Origin: Verrucomicrobiales bacterium
Lineage (GTDB): Bacteria > Verrucomicrobiota > Verrucomicrobiia > Verrucomicrobiales > DEV007
Assembly: GCA_002708885.1 (NCBI GenBank)
Contig: PAPL01000086.1
Location: forward strand, 7,704 to 19,143
Length of the DNA stretch: 11,440 nucleotides
Direction: 5' to 3'
Shown: positions 1 to 6,844 of the stretch, piece after piece
Layout: each line of letters starts with the position of its first letter
Position numbering within the stretch: the first letter of the stretch is position 1
The notes under the pieces: generated by a model
What the model was told of the DNA's origin: nothing
Databases searched by the model: none
What the model saw: only the letters and a program-made list of their open reading frames with translations
Made by a program: the position numbers and the translations under genes

Positions 1-128
1 CCGACGTAAAAAGTAAGGAATTTGAAGAAAAATATATAGCACCTTTACCGGATGCGGTGACAGCAACTTCAAGTATCATTGACGAAATCGATAAAGTTCT
101 AAGTAAAATCAAACGCGATTGTGAGTAA
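1..128 (+). CDS. C-terminal end of an unknown small helical protein, possibly WXG100-like partner of the downstream ATPase (5' end outside window)
   Basis: Reading from base 3, an open frame runs to the TAA at 126-128 and ends in ...DEIDKVLSKIKRDCE. Only about 41 residues are visible, so the product cannot be named. The visible part is hydrophilic and helix-prone: an F-E-E-K-Y segment, a short APLPDA turn, then an amphipathic helix with I/L/V spaced every three to four residues. It overlaps the next gene by 8 bases (the GTG at 121 lies inside the last codons), which indicates translational coupling and a shared operon. Small helical-hairpin proteins of the WXG100/ESAT-6 kind are commonly encoded beside EccC/EssC-type FtsK ATPases, and the pattern F..xY..PL followed by a terminal amphipathic helix would fit such a protein. 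This is inference from context. The W-x-G turn, if there is one, would lie upstream of the window. Confidence 0.7.
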   Translation, partial: DVKSKEFEEKYIAPLPDAVTATSSIIDEIDKVLSKIKRDCE

Positions 129-3100
129 TCAGCCTTCAGGAATCAACACGGCATTAGAAAGAGTCCGTCAATTCAGTTCAGCTGTAACTGATTGCGCAGA
201 AAGAGAAATTGCCATTGAAAGCGACCTCAGGCTGAGGACAGCCAGAGCAAAACGAGTGTACGAAGAGGCACTGTCTGATCTCGATACATTGCATAAAGGG
301 AAGTTGGCTGAGGCTCAGTCCAACTTACATAATCATACTGAAAGGGCCAATGCCATCCATGAGAGCAGAAAAGCCCGCATCGAACAGGCCTATTCAAATG
401 CTTTGAGTAAATCAAGTGATTCCCTAGAAACAGAAAGGGGAAGAAAGATTTCTGAGGTTCAGGCAAAGACCCTTGAGGCAAAAAGAAAAAAAGAAAATGA
501 GTTGTCTGAAGCAAAAAAAACACAGACAGAAATCGATAATATCTTAAGTAACCATATCAATGAATTCAAATCATTGAGGAAGAGAATCCTCGCCTCTTTC
601 AGAGGGTTCCCGTTTCTGTGTAGAAAACTAAAAAATCAGACAGTCAATAAAGATAATAATAATAGTTACCAAGATGAAGCTCTGGACCTTCCCAAGATTT
701 GTAAAGATATTGGGGAAACAATAAACAGTGCAAAAAAAGACCTCGCAGGTTTTGAATCTAATATCATCCCTAAAATTTTTCGTTTTCTCCCTCTTCAATG
801 GTTAGGCCCTATCACTGCTATAGGAATTGGCCTAGTTGGCTATTACATTTCTGGGTGGAAAGAAAAAGAGGAATATCTAATCACTTACGGAATTGCATGC
901 TTATGCATTTTCATATTATGGATCATCAAATCACGATCATCAAACACCGCGAGAATTTCAGCAGAAAAGATCTCAAAGAAACTTCTGCATATCCGCACTT
1001 CAATAGTTCAGTGCGATGAGGGGCGCAATTCCTGGATTAAAGATAGAAAAAATTCAATCGAAGATAAATTAGAAAAATATATTCAAAGCCTTAACGAGAA
1101 CCTCGGATCAGCAATTGAAACTGCAGAGGAAGCAGGCATGAGAAAACCAAGAAAACTTGAGAACCAACTCCATAAACTTAAAGAAAAAAATTCATCTATT
1201 CATTCCCTAAATCTAGAAAACATTCAAAAATCAAATAATGATTCCGTCACATCAGCAACTAGTGATTTCGAATTAGAACAGGCAAAACTGGGAAGGGAGC
1301 GTGACGCCGAAATCGAATCAGCTCAAACCGAACACAAAAATAAATGGGAGGAATTGGTTTCAGAATGGGAAAATGAAACTCAAACTATTGTAAAATGGCT
1401 AAGTAAAGAACAAGACGCCACTAATAAATTATTCCCACCTTGGGCGGAAGAATGGATGAATTTCTGGACACCTCCTGAAACGTTTCCTCATTGCGCAATG
1501 TTGGGTTCGCTACATTTAGACCCTAGCCTCTTTGGTGAAGGCCCACCCAAGAGCACACGCCTCCAATTGCCTGAAACTGAAACTCTAAAAGTTCCGTTAA
1601 ACATAAAATTACCTGATTCAGGCTCAATTCTATTCGAGACGGAATCTTCGGGATCCAGTAAAATAGTAGAACCAATTAATAATCTTATACTAAGACTATT
1701 GTCCGTTTCTCCTGCAGGTAAATTAAGTTTCAGTATCTTTGATCCGATTGGCTTGGGGCAGAACTTTGCAGGCATCACTCACTTAGCTGACTATGAAGAC
1801 AGCATCATTAATAAGCGAATCTGGACTCAACGAGAACAAATAGAAACTCGCATCATAGAGCTGAATGAACACATGGAAAAAGTCATTCAGATGTACCTAA
1901 GAAATGAATACGAAACGATCACTGAATATAATAAGGAAGCAGGCAACATCGCAGAAAAATATCATTTCTTAATCATTGCTGACTTCCCAACTAATTTCTC
2001 AGACGCTGCGGCACGTGGACTAATGAGCATCGCTGCGAATGGTTCAAGGTGCGGAATATATACCCTGATTCATTGGGACAAACGACAACCATTGCCTGAA
2101 TCTCTGAACATTGATGACTTACGGAAATCAAGTATTCTCATTGAACAAGATAAAGAAGACAATATTTCATTGGTTAACGGATTAGAAAATGGAACAACCT
2201 TAAAACTGGAATCTCCACCCCTCAGCAATGACGCCATTGATTTTGTCCAACGAATTGGAGATGAAAGTAGCAATTCGAACCGGATCGAAGTGCCCTTCAG
2301 CCACATTATTCCTAATGATGGGGAATATTGGTCTGGAGACACCTCTGATGAGCTCAAAGTTCCAATCGGCAGGAGCGGCGCCACAAAACTTCAATACTTG
2401 AGCATCGGCAAAGGCACTAAACAACATACTCTTCTAGCTGGTAAAACCGGTTCAGGCAAATCGACTCTGTTTCATGTAATGATAACAAATCTCGCTCTTC
2501 ATTTCAGTCCCGAGCAGGTTGAATTTTATTTGGTGGATTTTAAAAAGGGCGTTGAATTTAAAAGTTATGGAACCAAAAAACTGCCTCACGCTAAAGTCAT
2601 AGCAATAGAGAGTGACCGCGAATTCGGCCTGAGCGTTCTCCAGAAATTGGATCTTGAGCTAAAGGAGCGAGGAGAACTTTTCCGAAAAGTCGGAGCTCAG
2701 GACATATCTGGATACAAGAAATCTAGCGGTGAACCAATGCCTCGAACTCTTTTACTGATAGATGAATTTCAAGAGTTCTTTGTCGAGGATGACAAAATTG
2801 CACAACAAGCATCTGTGTTGCTTGATCGTATAGTTAGACAAGGCCGCGCCTTTGGTATTCATGTTGTGCTAGGTTCACAGACACTTGGCGGCGCTTACTC
2901 TCTTGCCAAAGCCACTCTTGGCCAGATGGTCATTCGCATAGCTCTTATGTGTAACGAAGCAGATGCTTATTTAATCATGGACGAAGGGAACCCGGCTCCC
3001 CGTTTATTAACACGACCCGGTGAAGGAATATATAATGATTCTGCTGGCGCCATCGAAGGCAATAGTCCTTTCCAAACTGTCTGGCTTTCTGAAGAAGAGC

Positions 3101-4008
3101 GAAACTCACACTTAGATCATATAACCTCACTAAACCAATCGGCAGGAAATCCACAAGGTTCACCGATCGTATTTGAAGGCAATGCCCCTGCTGACGTTAC
3201 CGAGAATTGGGAACTAGCTGAATTATTAAGTCAACCTGAACCCCCATCTCCAATTAGTCCAAAAATATGGCTCGGTGCACCTAATTCCATCAAAGGCCCC
3301 ACAGAAGCCATCTTCCACCGCCAAAGCGGCAATCATCTTCTGATGGTCGGACAGCGTGATGATGCAATTGTTGCCATTATGAACATAGCTATGGTTGCAC
3401 TTTCCGCTCAATTCACCAAAGAAGGCATAAGCTTCATTTTCATAGACAGTAATCCTCAGGGAACACATGAAAGAGATTTAACTGAAAAATACATCAAATC
3501 AATACCCTCTAAAATAGATACTAATTTTGATAATGATGCCGGAGATCTCATTGCCTCGATTGGACAAGAAATGAATCGGCGTGAAAACTTAACCAGCAAA
3601 AATGAATCCCCCATTTTCATTTTTATCAACGGTCTTCAGAAATTCAAAAAATTAAGATATGATGAAGAGCTCGCATATTCTTTTGATGCCTCATCAAAAG
3701 AAGGCAATCCTGCACTTACCTTAAATGACATCATCACAGAAGGGCCTCCCCTAGGAATCCATCTCATCGTTGCGGTTGACAGCTATAACAATATCGGAAG
3801 AACTTTGAGTCGCAAAGCGCTGAGTGAATTTGAAATGAGAATACTCTTTCAAATGAGCGCCAATGATTCTGCCGCCCTCATTGATTCAACTAAAGCGAGC
3901 GGCATCGGAATGCACCGCGCCCTATTCTACAGCGAACAAGAAGGTTATCTGGAAACATTCAGGCCTTATCACATCCCCAATGATTCTTGGATCCACGAAA
4001 AGACCTAA
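121..4008 (+). CDS. Membrane-anchored coiled-coil FtsK/SpoIIIE-type ATPase with three tandem ATPase modules (EccC/EssC-like architecture)
   Basis: The protein has 1295 residues. Residues 1-165 are a charged, Ala/Glu/Lys-rich coiled coil. Two hydrophobic segments at about 228-244 and 253-269 look like a membrane hairpin, and a second coiled coil covers about 275-440. Three FtsK-like modules follow. Module 1 (about 460-700) is degenerate: SSGSSK near 509-514 stands where Walker A should be, and FLIIADFP (616-623) where Walker B should be. Module 2 (about 745-1020) is intact: Walker A GKTGSGKST (774-782), Walker B LLLIDE (877-882), and RQGRAFGIHVVLGSQ (906-920), the conserved FtsK sensor-like segment. 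Module 3 (about 1045-1290) is again degenerate: VGQRDD (1076-1081) without GK[ST], and FIFIN (1166-1170). It lacks the four-helix N-terminus and the DNA-reading gamma winged helix of chromosomal FtsK, so it is not that translocase. Tandem FtsK modules behind a two-helix anchor are the layout of type VII secretion EccC/EssC. The GTG start is chosen because TAA at 100-102 closes the frame upstream and the coiled coil begins at once. ATPase family is certain; role in export is inference. Confidence 0.93.
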   Translation: MSNQPSGINTALERVRQFSSAVTDCAEREIAIESDLRLRTARAKRVYEEALSDLDTLHKGKLAEAQSNLHNHTERANAIHESRKARIEQAYSNALSKSSDSLETERGRKISEVQAKTLEAKRKKENELSEAKKTQTEIDNILSNHINEFKSLRKRILASFRGFPFLCRKLKNQTVNKDNNNSYQDEALDLPKICKDIGETINSAKKDLAGFESNIIPKIFRFLPLQWLGPITAIGIGLVGYYISGWKEKEEYLITYGIACLCIFILWIIKSRSSNTARISAEKISKKLLHIRTSIVQCDEGRNSWIKDRKNSIEDKLEKYIQSLNENLGSAIETAEEAGMRKPRKLENQLHKLKEKNSSIHSLNLENIQKSNNDSVTSATSDFELEQAKLGRERDAEIESAQTEHKNKWEELVSEWENETQTIVKWLSKEQDATNKLFPPWAEEWMNFWTPPETFPHCAMLGSLHLDPSLFGEGPPKSTRLQLPETETLKVPLNIKLPDSGSILFETESSGSSKIVEPINNLILRLLSVSPAGKLSFSIFDPIGLGQNFAGITHLADYEDSIINKRIWTQREQIETRIIELNEHMEKVIQMYLRNEYETITEYNKEAGNIAEKYHFLIIADFPTNFSDAAARGLMSIAANGSRCGIYTLIHWDKRQPLPESLNIDDLRKSSILIEQDKEDNISLVNGLENGTTLKLESPPLSNDAIDFVQRIGDESSNSNRIEVPFSHIIPNDGEYWSGDTSDELKVPIGRSGATKLQYLSIGKGTKQHTLLAGKTGSGKSTLFHVMITNLALHFSPEQVEFYLVDFKKGVEFKSYGTKKLPHAKVIAIESDREFGLSVLQKLDLELKERGELFRKVGAQDISGYKKSSGEPMPRTLLLIDEFQEFFVEDDKIAQQASVLLDRIVRQGRAFGIHVVLGSQTLGGAYSLAKATLGQMVIRIALMCNEADAYLIMDEGNPAPRLLTRPGEGIYNDSAGAIEGNSPFQTVWLSEEERNSHLDHITSLNQSAGNPQGSPIVFEGNAPADVTENWELAELLSQPEPPSPISPKIWLGAPNSIKGPTEAIFHRQSGNHLLMVGQRDDAIVAIMNIAMVALSAQFTKEGISFIFIDSNPQGTHERDLTEKYIKSIPSKIDTNFDNDAGDLIASIGQEMNRRENLTSKNESPIFIFINGLQKFKKLRYDEELAYSFDASSKEGNPALTLNDIITEGPPLGIHLIVAVDSYNNIGRTLSRKALSEFEMRILFQMSANDSAALIDSTKASGIGMHRALFYSEQEGYLETFRPYHIPNDSWIHEKT

Positions 4009-4036
4009 AAACAATATCGATGGATTCAATGCGGCT

Positions 4037-4064
4037 TTGACAACCCGTTTAATAGACATAAAAT
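4037..4064 (+). promoter_or_regulatory. Candidate sigma-70-type promoter of htpG, predicting a near-leaderless mRNA
   Basis: A perfect -35 box TTGACA (4037-4042) is followed after 16 bases by TAAAAT (4059-4064), five of six matches to the -10 consensus. The usual start site would be about 4070-4072, only two to four bases before the ATG at 4074. No Shine-Dalgarno sequence precedes that ATG, which agrees with a leaderless or nearly leaderless transcript. I see neither a CIRCE inverted repeat nor a sigma-32-type box here. The promoter lies in the 65-bp gap behind the FtsK-like gene. Confidence 0.6.
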
Positions 4065-4073
4065 CCACTCCTC

Positions 4074-5918
4074 ATGAGCGAGAAAGAAAGCAACAAGCAC
4101 CATTTCCAGGCAGAAGTTCAGCAACTACTGGACATCGTAATTAATTCATTATACACCGACAAAGAAATCTTCATTAGGGAACTAGTATCGAATGCTGCCG
4201 ATGCTCTCGAAAAATTGCGGCACACTCAACTAACTCAGAAATCGGTACTGGATCCGGAATTAGAATTAATAATCACCATAACAACTGATGAAGATAAAAA
4301 AACAATCACAATAGCAGATCATGGGATCGGAATGAATCGAGATGAATTAACTCAGAACCTAGGAACCATTGCGCATTCCGGATCTAAAAAATTCATCAAT
4401 TCATTGTCAGAGTCTGACCAAAAAGAGACTAGTCTTATTGGGCAATTCGGAGTGGGCTTCTACAGCGCATTCATGGTCAGTAATGATGTGAAAGTGGTAA
4501 CCAGATCATGGGAAAAAGACTCCAAGAGCCTATCTTGGGCAAGTGACGGAAAAAGCGGCTATGAGATCCAAGAAGAGGAAGAGCAGAAAAGAGGTACTAG
4601 CATAGTAATTTCCCTCACAGATGAACATGAAGAGTTCTCCAAGGAAGAAAGGGTCAAGAATATCCTGCAGAGCTACTCTAGTTTTGTTCCTTTCCCAGTC
4701 CTCCTCAATGGGGAAAGGATAAATACAGTCGAAGCCATATGGATGAAACCCAAGTCTGAAATTACAGATGAGGAATACACCGAATTCTACAAATTCACCG
4801 CCAAGGCATTTGACGACCCTCTGTATAGGATGCATTTCTCTGCAGATGCTCCATTAATGATCAATTCTTTAGTGTTTGCTCCTAAAGAGAACCCCGAAAA
4901 ACTCGGGTTCGGACAAATTGATCCTGGAGTTGCTCTTTATTGCAATAAGGTACTTATCGACGGAACTCCAAAGGGATTACTTCCTGATTGGCTTAGATTT
5001 CTAAAAGGTGTAATTGATAGCGAGGACCTGCCCTTAAACATCTCAAGAGAATCGATGCAGGACAGCGCTCTAATCAGAAAATTAAATAGACTAATTACTA
5101 AGCGTTTCATCAAATTCCTTGAACGTGAATCGGCCGCTGATGAAGAGAATTACGAAACATTCTATAAGCAATTTCGCAACTTCATCAAGGAAGGCATAAT
5201 CACTGATCCCGATCATCGCGATAGCCTTGCAAATCTATTAAAATTTGAAACATCACTCGAAGAGCCTGGCAATCTAAGTAGCCTCGATCAATACGTTACT
5301 AGAATGAAAGAAGGGCAAGATAAAATTTATTACCAGATCGCTCAGGACCGTGCCAGCATTGAAGCTGCCCCTTATCTGGAAGCGTTTAAAGCCCGAGGCC
5401 TAGAAGTTCTCTTCTTATATGAAGCCATTGATGAGTACCTCGTGGGTCAACTCACCTCTTTCTCCGAAAAAGAACTCGTTTCCATTGATCGCGCAGACCT
5501 TGAATTGGAAGAAATCGAAACAGATGGAGATGGCCTAGATGAAGACTCAGCATCTGAATTATGTGAGTGGATAAAAGAAACATTAGGAGAAAGAATTGCT
5601 GAGGTTAGGTCAAGCAAGAGGCTAATTGATAGCCCGGCCGCAGCACTAACACCTGGAGGAGGTATGAGCCCGCAAATGAAGCAGATGATGCAACAGATGA
5701 ATCCAGATTTCTCTCAATCCGAATCAGTGGAAATTGAAATTAACCCTCGACATAATCTCATCAAAAAACTTCAAGAGGTTCGTCAGGAACAATCTGATCT
5801 AGCATGCATGATCGCGGAGCAGATTGTGGATAATGCTCTACTCTCTGCCGGACTGCTTGATGAGAGTAAAGACATGGTCAATAGGATTTACGACATCATG
5901 TCAAAATCCCTCGATTAG
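4074..5918 (+). CDS. htpG: Hsp90-family molecular chaperone HtpG
   Basis: Complete 614-residue bacterial Hsp90, close to the usual 620-640. HtpG is a cytosolic homodimer that uses ATP to remodel late-folding client proteins. The N-terminal GHKL ATPase domain is plain: FQAEVQQLLDIVINSLYTDK at the N-terminus, RELVSNAADALEK with E36, N40 and D43 as expected catalytic, Mg-binding and lid residues, DHGIGM (82-87) as the adenine-binding motif, and GQFGVGFYSAFMV (123-135) as the glycine-rich lid hinge. In the middle domain LNISRE (321-326) carries the conserved arginine (R325) that contacts the ATP gamma-phosphate. The C-terminal domain has a methionine-rich client-facing segment (MSPQMKQMMQQM) followed by the INPRHNLIKKL dimerisation region. 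The start at 4074 gives the standard N-terminus, although no Shine-Dalgarno is visible. It lies 65 bp after the FtsK-like gene and probably has its own promoter. No functional residue appears to be missing. Confidence 0.98.
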   Translation: MSEKESNKHHFQAEVQQLLDIVINSLYTDKEIFIRELVSNAADALEKLRHTQLTQKSVLDPELELIITITTDEDKKTITIADHGIGMNRDELTQNLGTIAHSGSKKFINSLSESDQKETSLIGQFGVGFYSAFMVSNDVKVVTRSWEKDSKSLSWASDGKSGYEIQEEEEQKRGTSIVISLTDEHEEFSKEERVKNILQSYSSFVPFPVLLNGERINTVEAIWMKPKSEITDEEYTEFYKFTAKAFDDPLYRMHFSADAPLMINSLVFAPKENPEKLGFGQIDPGVALYCNKVLIDGTPKGLLPDWLRFLKGVIDSEDLPLNISRESMQDSALIRKLNRLITKRFIKFLERESAADEENYETFYKQFRNFIKEGIITDPDHRDSLANLLKFETSLEEPGNLSSLDQYVTRMKEGQDKIYYQIAQDRASIEAAPYLEAFKARGLEVLFLYEAIDEYLVGQLTSFSEKELVSIDRADLELEEIETDGDGLDEDSASELCEWIKETLGERIAEVRSSKRLIDSPAAALTPGGGMSPQMKQMMQQMNPDFSQSESVEIEINPRHNLIKKLQEVRQEQSDLACMIAEQIVDNALLSAGLLDESKDMVNRIYDIMSKSLD

Positions 5919-5945
5919 GACCCGTGATATAGACCATAACGTTCC

Positions 5946-5972
5946 CATTGCACTGCCTTCGTAATTGCAATG
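5946..5972 (+). terminator. Weak stem-loop after htpG, possible transcript end
   Basis: CATTGCA (5946-5952) and TGCAATG (5966-5972) are perfect 7-bp complementary arms around a 13-base loop, 28 bp after the htpG stop. The stem is AT-rich and the following sequence (caatatgttt) is not a clean U-tract, so a classical intrinsic terminator is doubtful. It is the only hairpin seen between htpG and the next gene. Confidence 0.3.
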
Positions 5973-6000
5973 CAATATGTTTAAATGTAAAAGAAAAGTC

Positions 6001-6207
6001 TTAGAGGCCTACCGGAGTAACAGGAGTTGGAGCAGGCACTTTTATGCTTTTAATACTCTCAAGCTTTTTATGATCTTGATCAGTAACTTCCTTGAGTTTT
6101 TCAAGGTCCACTCTCTCATCCTCAAGCTTAGCCTCAAGAATGCTAACTCTTTCCTCTAGGTTTTCGATTTTTCCTTTAAGGATTTCAGTTGTAGTTTCTT
6201 CTGCCAT
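6001..6207 (-). CDS. Small coiled-coil protein of unknown function (SlyX-like in build)
   Basis: A 68-residue ORF on the minus strand. Residues 8-53 have a regular heptad pattern (ILKGKIENLEERVSILEAKL and onward) with I/L/V at a/d positions and dense E/K/D between, ending in a proline-rich tail VPAPTPVTPVGL. Such clean heptad periodicity is unlikely in a chance frame, so the ORF is probably real despite its size. Length, a single coiled coil and a Pro-rich C-terminus resemble the small SlyX family, but I see no diagnostic SlyX tail and leave the symbol empty. No good Shine-Dalgarno lies at a normal distance: a GGGAGGG run is over 20 bases upstream of the ATG. It is convergent with htpG. The competing plus-strand frames here look like non-coding Leu/Ser/Phe-rich shadows. 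Function cannot be assigned. Confidence 0.6.
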   Translation of the reverse strand: MAEETTTEILKGKIENLEERVSILEAKLEDERVDLEKLKEVTDQDHKKLESIKSIKVPAPTPVTPVGL

Positions 6208-6400
6208 AATATGCAGCTATTTCAATGCTTCTTTCCCTCCCTATCAACGCCCATTGAAGCAACATCAGGCATTGATAACGAGACAGTTATGTCCGTTAAT
6301 TAAAATTATTATGTTTTCCACATTTCAGCCAGTAAAATTTTTCAAAAAAGTGAGGCCAATTCTCTCTTGAGTAGTTAGAATCATTTAATAGTTTAAAAAT
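6208..6400. other. Intergenic region between the divergent small ORF and lipoprotein gene
   Basis: A 193-bp non-coding stretch between two outward-facing starts (6207 minus, 6401 plus), which should hold promoters for both. On the minus strand TTGATA (plus 6242-6247) and TGAAAT (plus 6219-6224) are 17 bases apart and could serve the small ORF. This is a weak match, and it again predicts a very short leader. Inverted repeats TTCAATG/CATTGAA (6221-6227 and 6252-6258) and TATCAA/TTGATA (6242-6247 and 6272-6277) overlap this site. For the plus-strand gene I see no convincing -35/-10 pair and no Shine-Dalgarno. No RNA gene was recognised. Confidence 0.4.
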
Positions 6401-6844
6401 ATGCATAAAATATGCTTAGTAATTTTTCTGGCTCTGGCTTGTTCTGGTTGCGCAAAATATCAGAAGCAATGGGAAAAAGCCCAAAATGAAATTCCACCAC
6501 CACACAACAATTTGGAAGGTTCTTGGATTGGTTCCTGGGAAAGCGCGCCAAGTGGTCATGGCGGTAAATTGAAATGTATTATCAAAGAATCTGATAAAGG
6601 CCAATACGAATTTCATTACTGGGCAACATGGGCAAAAGTGATCAGCGGAGGATTTAGGATAACATGCAAAGTTAAGAAGCTAGATAAGGCATGGACCTTT
6701 GAGGGAGATAAGGACCTTGGAAGTCTGGGCGGAAATTTCACCCACAGCGGAAGTGCCACTCCCAATAAGTTAAAAGCAACGTACAAATCTGACCGCGGAG
6801 ATCATGGCAGCTTCACACTTTCTCGTCCAAAAAAAGGCAATTAA
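6401..6844 (+). CDS. Small putative lipoprotein with a lipocalin-like beta-rich body
   Basis: 147 residues. The N-terminus has one lysine, a hydrophobic core (ICLVIFLALA) and a signal-peptidase-II-type site CSGC with the lipidated cysteine at residue 17. The -3 residue is Cys instead of the usual Leu, so the lipobox is imperfect. The residue after the cysteine is Ala, not Asp, which favours outer-membrane sorting by the usual rule. After a short charged, Pro-rich linker (KYQKQWEKAQNEIPPPHNN) the body begins LEGSWIGSWES, a Gly-x-Trp entry typical of lipocalin-like or other small beta-barrels. It continues as alternating hydrophobic/polar strands rich in Gly, Lys, Trp and Tyr. Two cysteines (in KLKCII and RITCKV) could form a disulfide. 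Start ATG at 6401 fits the signal peptide. The gene converges with the secretion ATPase gene and shares stop-codon bases with it. Ligand and function are unknown. Confidence 0.8.
   Translation: MHKICLVIFLALACSGCAKYQKQWEKAQNEIPPPHNNLEGSWIGSWESAPSGHGGKLKCIIKESDKGQYEFHYWATWAKVISGGFRITCKVKKLDKAWTFEGDKDLGSLGGNFTHSGSATPNKLKATYKSDRGDHGSFTLSRPKKGN

Noticed and set aside
227..523. Minus-strand ORF of 98 aa inside the ATPase gene
   Set aside because: It is antisense to the Lys/Glu-rich coiled coil, giving a Phe/Leu-rich frame typical of complement shadows, with no start context.
2424..2960. Chromosome-segregation translocase FtsK as the identity of the large ATPase
   Set aside because: The protein has two rather than four N-terminal membrane helices, three tandem modules and no C-terminal gamma winged helix, so only the family name applies.
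6221..6277. Riboswitch or structured RNA upstream of the small ORF
   Set aside because: Only two short overlapping 6-7 bp inverted repeats exist, with no recognisable conserved core and a predicted start site inside them.
5965..6370. Plus-strand ORFs opposite the small coiled-coil gene
   Set aside because: They are Ser/Leu/Phe-rich complements of the heptad-rich minus frame, without domain signal or start context.
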